A DNA stretch of 8,531 bases from Deltaproteobacteria bacterium (lineage in GTDB: Bacteria; Desulfobacterota; GWC2-55-46; DRQE01). The stretch covers positions 1 through 8,531 of the forward strand of contig DAOVXI010000063.1 in assembly GCA_030636245.1 (NCBI GenBank), written 5' to 3'. Of this stretch, positions 4,905 to 8,531 are shown in pieces; the stretch's first letter is position 1; each line of letters opens with the position of its first letter. The notes under the pieces were generated by a model. The model did not search any database and had not been told where the DNA came from. It was given only the letters and a program-made list of their open reading frames with translations. The position numbers and the translations under genes were made by a program.

Positions 4905-6569
4905 ATGGCAAAAGATATAATTTTCGGCCAGAACGCACGCAACATGATCCTTGAAGGCATCAACAAGCTTGCCGATACCGTAAAGGTAACGCTTGGGCCC
5001 AAGGGACGTAACGTTGTTATAGATAAGAGCTTCGGTGCTCCGACCATAACAAAGGACGGCGTGAGTGTTGCAAAAGAGATAGACCTCGAGAACAACTTCG
5101 AGAACATGGGCGCGCAGATGGTAAAGGAAGTCGCCAGCAAAACAAGCGACGTTGCCGGTGACGGAACAACAACAGCCACGGTCTTAGCGCAGGCCATTTT
5201 CCGCGAGGGATCAAAGCTTGTAGCAGCCGGGCACAACCCGATGGATCTCAAGCGCGGCATAGAGAAGGCAGTTATCGCCGGAGTTAAGTCACTTGAGAAG
5301 CTCGCGAAGCCTGTAAAGGAAGAAAAAGAGATCGCGCAGGTCGGAACGATAAGCGCGAACGGCGACGCCACCATAGGCGAGATGATAGCCGAGGCCATGA
5401 ACAAGGTCGGCAAGGAAGGCGTTATCACCGTTGAAGAGGCAAAGGGCATGGAAACAGAGCTTGACGTTGTTGAGGGTATGCAGTTCGACAGAGGCTACCT
5501 CTCACCTTACTTTGTGACCGATGCCGAGAGGATGGAGTGTATCCTTGATGACCCCTTCATTCTTATAAACGAGAAGAAAATATCCAGCATGAGGGACCTG
5601 CTCCCCGTGCTTGAGAAGATCGCCAAGCTTGGCAAGCCGCTTCTTATCATAAGCGAGGACATTGAGGGCGAGGCTCTCGCGACACTCGTCGTGAACAAGC
5701 TTCGTGGCACGCTCCACGCCGCGGCTGTTAAGGCCCCTGGCTTTGGCGACAGAAGAAAGTCAATGCTCGAGGACCTTGGAGTTCTCACAGGCGGACAGAT
5801 GATAGCCGAAGAGCTGGGACTAACGCTTGAGAACGTAGAGCTTGAGCATCTTGGCACAGCCAAGAGGGTTGTCATAGACAAGGACAACACCACGATAATC
5901 GACGGCGCAGGCAAGAAGAAAGAGATCGACGCCAGAGTTAAGCAGATAAGAGCGCAGATCGAGGAGAGCAGCTCTGATTATGACCGTGAAAAACTTCAGG
6001 AGCGTCTCGCAAAACTCGTTGGCGGAGTTGCCGTTATAAACATCGGCGCTGCCACGGAAGTTGAGATGAAGGAGAAGAAGGACAGGGTCGAGGACGCGCT
6101 TCACGCAACACGCGCGGCCATCGCCGAGGGTATCGTTCCCGGAGGCGGAGTAACATATCTCAGGATGCTTTCAGCGGTTTCAAAGCTTGAGCTTTCCGGT
6201 GACGAGCAGTTCGGCGTTAACATCGTGAAGCGTGCTCTTGAGGAGCCGATACGCCAGATAGTTGCCAACGCGGGCGGCGAGGGCTCTATTGTTGTCGAGA
6301 AGGTCAAGAACTCAAAGGGCGCGAACGGCTTTAACGCAGCGACCGATACCTATGAGGATCTCGTAAAGGCCGGCGTTATCGATCCGGCCAAGGTCTCACG
6401 CATAGCGCTTCAGAACGCAGCGTCTATCGCGAGCCTGCTCCTTACAACAGAAGCCATGATAACCGATAAGCCGAAGGAAGACGGCGGCGGCGGCGGAATG
6501 CCTGATATGGGCGGCATGGGCGGTATGGGCGGAATGGGTGGTATGGGAGGCATGGGCGGCATGATGTAA
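4905..6569 (+). CDS. groEL: Chaperonin GroEL (Hsp60)
   Basis: This 554-residue protein is the ATP-driven double-ring chaperonin. Numbering runs one behind E. coli. The nucleotide site is present: TLGPKGRNV (29-37), DG (D51), GDGTTTATVLA (85-95) with catalytic D86, and DRVEDALHATRAA with D397 equivalent to E. coli D398. The apical and intermediate regions are uninterrupted, with VEGMQFDRGYLSPYF, AVKAPGFGDRRKSMLEDL and GGGVTYLR visible. It ends in the low-complexity tail GGGGGMPDMGG followed by GGM repeats, which lines the cavity floor. An AGGAGG 11 bp before the ATG marks the start. Codon use favours G/C endings and is more uniform than in the genes after 6687, as expected for a highly expressed gene. 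A terminator follows 44 bp after the stop. Confidence 0.99.
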   Translation: MAKDIIFGQNARNMILEGINKLADTVKVTLGPKGRNVVIDKSFGAPTITKDGVSVAKEIDLENNFENMGAQMVKEVASKTSDVAGDGTTTATVLAQAIFREGSKLVAAGHNPMDLKRGIEKAVIAGVKSLEKLAKPVKEEKEIAQVGTISANGDATIGEMIAEAMNKVGKEGVITVEEAKGMETELDVVEGMQFDRGYLSPYFVTDAERMECILDDPFILINEKKISSMRDLLPVLEKIAKLGKPLLIISEDIEGEALATLVVNKLRGTLHAAAVKAPGFGDRRKSMLEDLGVLTGGQMIAEELGLTLENVELEHLGTAKRVVIDKDNTTIIDGAGKKKEIDARVKQIRAQIEESSSDYDREKLQERLAKLVGGVAVINIGAATEVEMKEKKDRVEDALHATRAAIAEGIVPGGGVTYLRMLSAVSKLELSGDEQFGVNIVKRALEEPIRQIVANAGGEGSIVVEKVKNSKGANGFNAATDTYEDLVKAGVIDPAKVSRIALQNAASIASLLLTTEAMITDKPKEDGGGGGMPDMGGMGGMGGMGGMGGMGGMM

Positions 6570-6603
6570 GCCGTTTTTGCAACCGTACGAACCTTGTATA
6601 GTG

Positions 6604-6609
6604 TATAAT
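6604..6609 (+). promoter_or_regulatory. TATAAT immediately before the groEL terminator hairpin
   Basis: A consensus -10 hexamer within GTGTATAAT stands 5 bp before the terminator stem. No convincing -35 was found at normal spacing (TTGCAA at 6577-6582 is 21 bp away). It matters because the same GTGTATAAT-hairpin arrangement recurs at 7290 in front of the exported SH3-like gene. Promoter activity here is doubtful. Confidence 0.25.
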
Positions 6610-6613
6610 AGAT

Positions 6614-6647
6614 GGGCCGGAGTTTTTTCTCTCCGGCCCGTTTTTTT
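6614..6647 (+). terminator. Rho-independent terminator of groESL
   Basis: The stem GGGCCGGAG (6614-6622) and CTCCGGCCC (6631-6639) is perfect over 9 bp around an 8-nt T-rich loop and is followed by GTTTTTTT. This is a textbook intrinsic terminator. Its 3' arm plus T tract is the first copy of a segment repeated twice more at 81-bp intervals. Confidence 0.92.
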
Positions 6648-6809
6648 ATTTCGGAGTTAGATGTTATTATTTCATCTGGAGGAAGTATGAAGAAGATCAT
6701 AATAATAACTTCTCCGGCCCGTTTTTTTGTTTTGGAGTTAGATATTGTTAGTTCATCTTTAGGAGTTATGGAGAAGGTCATAGTAATAGTTTCTCCGGCC
6801 CGTTTTTTT
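6631..6809 (+). repeat. 81-bp direct tandem repeat, two full units plus a partial third
   Basis: Unit 1 is 6631-6711 and unit 2 is 6712-6792; they match at 67 of 81 positions without gaps. A third partial unit (6793-6809) repeats CTCCGGCCCG and the T run before diverging. Each full unit contains the 3' arm of the terminator with its T tract, a (G)GAG ribosome-binding-like motif and an ATG followed by A/G-AGAAG. The 5' arm of the hairpin occurs only once, at 6614, so units 2 and 3 cannot form the terminator by themselves. The segment looks like slippage or unequal recombination of a terminator-plus-translation-start module. Confidence 0.9.
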
Positions 6810-6833
6810 TGCTTAAAAGGAGAGTTGCCATGA
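6687..6833 (+). CDS. Possible 48-residue leader ORF built from the repeat units
   Basis: An ATG preceded by CTGGAGGAAGT (a strong Shine-Dalgarno at good spacing) opens a frame MKKIIIITSPARFF that runs through both units because 81 is divisible by 3. It repeats SPARFF and stops at TGA 6831-6833, overlapping the ATG of the next gene as ATGA. The first seven residues match the start of the protein encoded at 7375 (MKKIIII). It could be a coupled leader peptide, or merely the start of a lost gene copy running into repeated non-coding DNA. All 11 codon differences between the two units are nonsynonymous, which argues against selection on the peptide. Confidence 0.25.
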   Translation: MKKIIIITSPARFFVLELDIVSSSLGVMEKVIVIVSPARFFCLKGELP

Positions 6834-7255
6834 AGGTTGTTGTTGCTTTATTTTCAGTCTTAGTTTTATTTGTTATTACTTCAACGAATGTTAATGCGTT
6901 CAGAGGTAAGCCTCCGGCCATTGACAGTGTTTCCATCAAAGGCTTTGAGCCGACCAGAGACGAGGTCCTGGTGATAAAGAGCAGACTCCCTTACTTTATC
7001 TCGGAGAGCCCGGAGGGGCGTAGAGGTCTCTTAAGGGATCTTTCAGAGTACAAGTATCAGTTCAAGATCCTTGTTGATGATACAGAGAACAGGTATGTTT
7101 TTATAAACGCTGTCTGCAAAAGTTATTTGGGGGAGATCAAGAGCTGGGACACTGAGTTAGTCTTGGTAAAGGACGGAGGGAACTGTTTCTTTAGCCTCGA
7201 GTTCGAACCACGGAGCGGAAGCTTCAGGAACTTCTTTATTCACGGAGAGGCTTAA
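6830..7255 (+). CDS. Small secreted protein of unknown function
   Basis: This is a 141-residue protein I do not recognise. The start at 6830 is set by AAAAGGAG about 8 bp upstream and by the signal peptide MKVVVALFSVLVLFVITSTN ending in VNA (residues 1-23, cleavage before FRGKPP). The frame also opens at a TTG at 6809, but that lies upstream of the ribosome binding site. The mature part is mixed alpha/beta: RDEVLVIKSRLPYFI, then YKYQFKILVDDTENRYVFINAVCKS, ELVLVKDGGNCFFSLEFEP and a GSFRNFFIHGEA tail, reminiscent of a small beta-rich fold. Two Cys (C96, C119) could form a periplasmic disulfide. It lies directly behind the repeat tract and ahead of the hairpin at 7301. Its own promoter is not evident; the groESL terminator would leave it poorly transcribed from upstream. 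Confidence 0.75.
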   Translation: MKVVVALFSVLVLFVITSTNVNAFRGKPPAIDSVSIKGFEPTRDEVLVIKSRLPYFISESPEGRRGLLRDLSEYKYQFKILVDDTENRYVFINAVCKSYLGEIKSWDTELVLVKDGGNCFFSLEFEPRSGSFRNFFIHGEA

Positions 7256-7268
7256 CTTAGGAGTTGTT

Positions 7269-7298
7269 TTGAGTTTTATCTTATAATTTGTGTATAAT
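7269..7298 (+). promoter_or_regulatory. Candidate promoter for the exported SH3-like gene
   Basis: TTGAGT (7269-7274, 4/6) and TATAAT (7293-7298, 6/6) are 18 bp apart; a second TATAAT occurs at 7282-7287. Initiation near 7305 would fall inside the hairpin stem at 7301-7328, so a transcript from this promoter would lack part of the 5' arm, while read-through from upstream would carry the whole terminator. Confidence 0.45.
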
Positions 7299-7300
7299 GG

Positions 7301-7332
7301 ACGGACCGGAGAGTCTTCTTCGGTCCGTTTTT
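7301..7332 (+). terminator. Terminator hairpin after the small secreted protein gene
   Basis: ACGGACCG (7301-7308) pairs with CGGTCCGT (7321-7328) over 8 bp around a 12-nt loop and runs into TTTTT. It can end the 6830-7255 message. It occupies the same offset after GTGTATAAT as the groESL terminator, and where that stem has GGGCC/GGCCC this one has GGACC/GGTCC, a base-pair-preserving change. Confidence 0.75.
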
Positions 7333-7374
7333 CTTGTTTAAGAATTAAGAGCGCTTATTATATCTGGAGGAAGC

Positions 7375-8358
7375 ATGAAGAAGATTATTATAATAATTTG
7401 TTTGGCCGTGGCAATCGGTTTTGTTGGTTGGTATGTGACCCTTGAGAGAGAGGGTTACATCATAGGCGGATATTGTTTTAATGAACGTAGAGTAATTGAA
7501 GCTGACGATAATATAAAGCCAAAAGGCAACGAATCAAAAGAAGAAATAAAGTACCAGGTGCGTGTACGGTCTGGAGGGCCTGGGCCGTGTGATAACGAGT
7601 ATATGTGGTTGGAGCTTGTATCACGTTTGCTTGCAGATGAAAAGAAGAATGGAGCTATTGTGGTTTTAGGAGAGATGTATGAGCGTAAGATGGAGATAGA
7701 GACAGATTCGTCTTGGCGGGTTGATATTAATGATTTTATGAAAAGCGAGTACTTTAAGGCATCAGAGGTTGGTAAAAAGATTGAGACAGATAGAAGTAAG
7801 GCATTTAAGAGGCACCAGAAGGCAATTGATAAGATCAAGGCTATGGATGAGAAAGAACTGCCGCCTGAGTACTATATAAATAAAGAGGCGTGTCCAGGGG
7901 AGCGTTGCTTATTTGGAACGTGGGATGTTAGAAAAGATATGAAGCTCTTTGATACTCCCAATGGTAATACGGTTATTGGAAGTATCTCAAAGGGTGAAGA
8001 GGTGTCGGCTATAACTGGTGAGATGCACCTTAAGCCAGTGCCCGTAGTTGTTGTTTATCCCGTGACTATAGGTTGGTCGCAGAAAGTTCAACTTAAAGAA
8101 GGTGATGTATTCTTTATTCTGGATTATGTTGGTGAGGGTCTTTACAATTTCTGGTATAAGGGGTTAATAGACGAGGATGAGTTATATGATATAAAGGACT
8201 ATTGTAGGTTTCCCCGTAATCGTTGTTGGCTGGAGTATGTTTATCCTAAATCTGAGATGCAGGATACCGTGTGGTGGGTTAAGATAAAGACTAAAGACGG
8301 GATAGAGGGTTGGTCGAATGGTTTTGAAAATGTTCATAACATTAATGCACACTTATAA
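7375..8358 (+). CDS. Exported protein with C-terminal SH3-like region, function unknown
   Basis: This is a 327-residue protein. CTGGAGGAAGC precedes the ATG with good spacing. Residues 1-20 (MKKIIIIICLAVAIGFVGWY) form a signal peptide or anchor. The middle (60-165) is charged and helical. From about 174 comes a Cys-rich entry, CPGERCLFGTWDVRKDMKLF, then GNTVIGSISKGEEVSAITGE, GWSQKVQLKEGDVFFILDYV, GEGLYNFWYKG and the closing VWWVKIKTKDGIEGWS (299-314). The order 'strand, loop with P, strand, GEEV, WVK...DG..GW' is that of bacterial SH3-like (SH3b) domains, which bind envelope or cell-wall components; here it is interrupted by a long insert. Two Cys pairs (173/178, 277/284) may form disulfides. 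Codons are clearly more A/T-ending than in groEL or uvrA, suggesting later acquisition. It ends 8 bp before nth. Confidence 0.78.
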   Translation: MKKIIIIICLAVAIGFVGWYVTLEREGYIIGGYCFNERRVIEADDNIKPKGNESKEEIKYQVRVRSGGPGPCDNEYMWLELVSRLLADEKKNGAIVVLGEMYERKMEIETDSSWRVDINDFMKSEYFKASEVGKKIETDRSKAFKRHQKAIDKIKAMDEKELPPEYYINKEACPGERCLFGTWDVRKDMKLFDTPNGNTVIGSISKGEEVSAITGEMHLKPVPVVVVYPVTIGWSQKVQLKEGDVFFILDYVGEGLYNFWYKGLIDEDELYDIKDYCRFPRNRCWLEYVYPKSEMQDTVWWVKIKTKDGIEGWSNGFENVHNINAHL

Positions 8359-8366
8359 CTAAGACC

Positions 8367-8531
8367 ATGAATGACACTGACATAACAGAGGTGATGCGGA
8401 TACTGAAGCGTGAGTATGCGCGTTTGAAGACCCCGGCGGTTACGGTCGTATCAGAGACATCGCGTGATGCCTTCATGGTGCTTGTGAGTTGCATAATAAG
8501 TTTACGCACAAAGGACGATGTCACGGCCGAT
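8367..8531 (+). CDS. nth: Endonuclease III family DNA glycosylase, first 55 residues (3' end outside window)
   Basis: The frame is open to the window edge and begins MNDTDITEVMRILKREYARL, followed by DAFMVLVSCIISLRTKDDVT (35-54). That last segment matches the first conserved block of endonuclease III (in E. coli PFELLIAVLLSAQATDVSVN), in the 'S/L-RT-D-VT' form common in archaeal and deltaproteobacterial members. The family removes oxidised pyrimidines and nicks the AP site. The helix-hairpin-helix, catalytic Lys/Asp and [4Fe-4S] Cys cluster would be downstream and are not visible. The ATG lacks a clear Shine-Dalgarno; an internal ATG at residue 10 has GAGG too close to use. The 8-bp gap suggests co-transcription with the gene before. 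Confidence 0.85.
   Translation, partial: MNDTDITEVMRILKREYARLKTPAVTVVSETSRDAFMVLVSCIISLRTKDDVTAD

Noticed and set aside
4532..5449. 305-codon open frame antisense to groES/groEL.
   Set aside because: It lies opposite two certain genes, has low-complexity Ser/Phe/Pro-rich composition typical of complement shadows, and no ribosome binding site or recognisable domain.
6487..6566. Short tandem GGC-GGN-ATG repeats near the end of groEL considered as a repeat element.
   Set aside because: They encode the ordinary Gly-Gly-Met C-terminal tail of GroEL.
6410..6781. Minus-strand open frame containing repeated KKRAGE.
   Set aside because: It is the complement of the groEL GGM tail and the 81-bp repeats; the PPMPPIPP stretch is simply the reverse of GGM codons.
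6631..6809. CRISPR-like array because of regular spacing.
   Set aside because: The units are 81 bp, similar over their whole length with no unique spacers, and number fewer than three; this is a direct tandem duplication.

Overview
The window looks like chromosomal DNA of a Gram-negative bacterium of moderate GC content. It carries Sec-type signal peptides, a lipobox lipoprotein, strong GGAGG ribosome binding sites on several genes, and a CIRCE-controlled groES-groEL operon. The style of the genes (divergent UvrA, TPR membrane protein, SH3-like secreted protein, an in-frame UGA that reads as selenocysteine) suggests a Desulfobacterota/deltaproteobacterial or Nitrospirota-like lineage. That placement is inference only; nothing in the window fixes the taxon.

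Layout. 1-1568 (-): 5' portion of a uvrA-family gene, cut by the window edge. 1682-1709: terminator hairpin. 1735-2145 (-): small exported helical protein with its own good promoter. 2291-3235 (+): zinc-independent quinone oxidoreductase of the MDR superfamily, apparently leaderless. 3242-4350 (-): a two-gene operon made of a TlpA/ResA-like thioredoxin lipoprotein whose first active-site Cys codon is TGA (W-U-V-R-C), and a TPR membrane protein starting at a TTG that overlaps the stop codon of the first gene. 4351-4567: divergent control region with two variant CIRCE operators flanking a sigma70-type promoter. 4568-6569 (+): groES-groEL. 6570-6829: groEL terminator plus an 81-bp tandem repeat. 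6830-7255 (+): small secreted protein. 7269-7374: promoter-like site and hairpin module homologous to the post-groEL segment. 7375-8358 (+): exported SH3-like protein. 8367-8531 (+): 5' end of an endonuclease III (nth) gene, cut by the window edge.

How the parts work together. GroES and GroEL form the heat-shock chaperonin, very likely repressed by HrcA at the two operators. The divergent operon would place a Sec-containing thiol-disulfide lipoprotein in the cell envelope next to a TPR scaffold. The upstream CIRCE lies between the two operons, so shared heat-shock control is possible. UvrA and Nth are DNA repair proteins at opposite ends of the window with no visible link.

The most notable observation is the selenoprotein: TGA replaces the N-terminal Cys of a CxxC motif, the reading frame continues for 99 codons of matching thioredoxin fold, and SECIS-like hairpins follow directly. 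Second is the family of duplicated 'TATAAT - hairpin - U tract - SD - ATGAAGAAGAT' modules downstream of groEL, one pair of which shows a compensatory base change in the hairpin stem.
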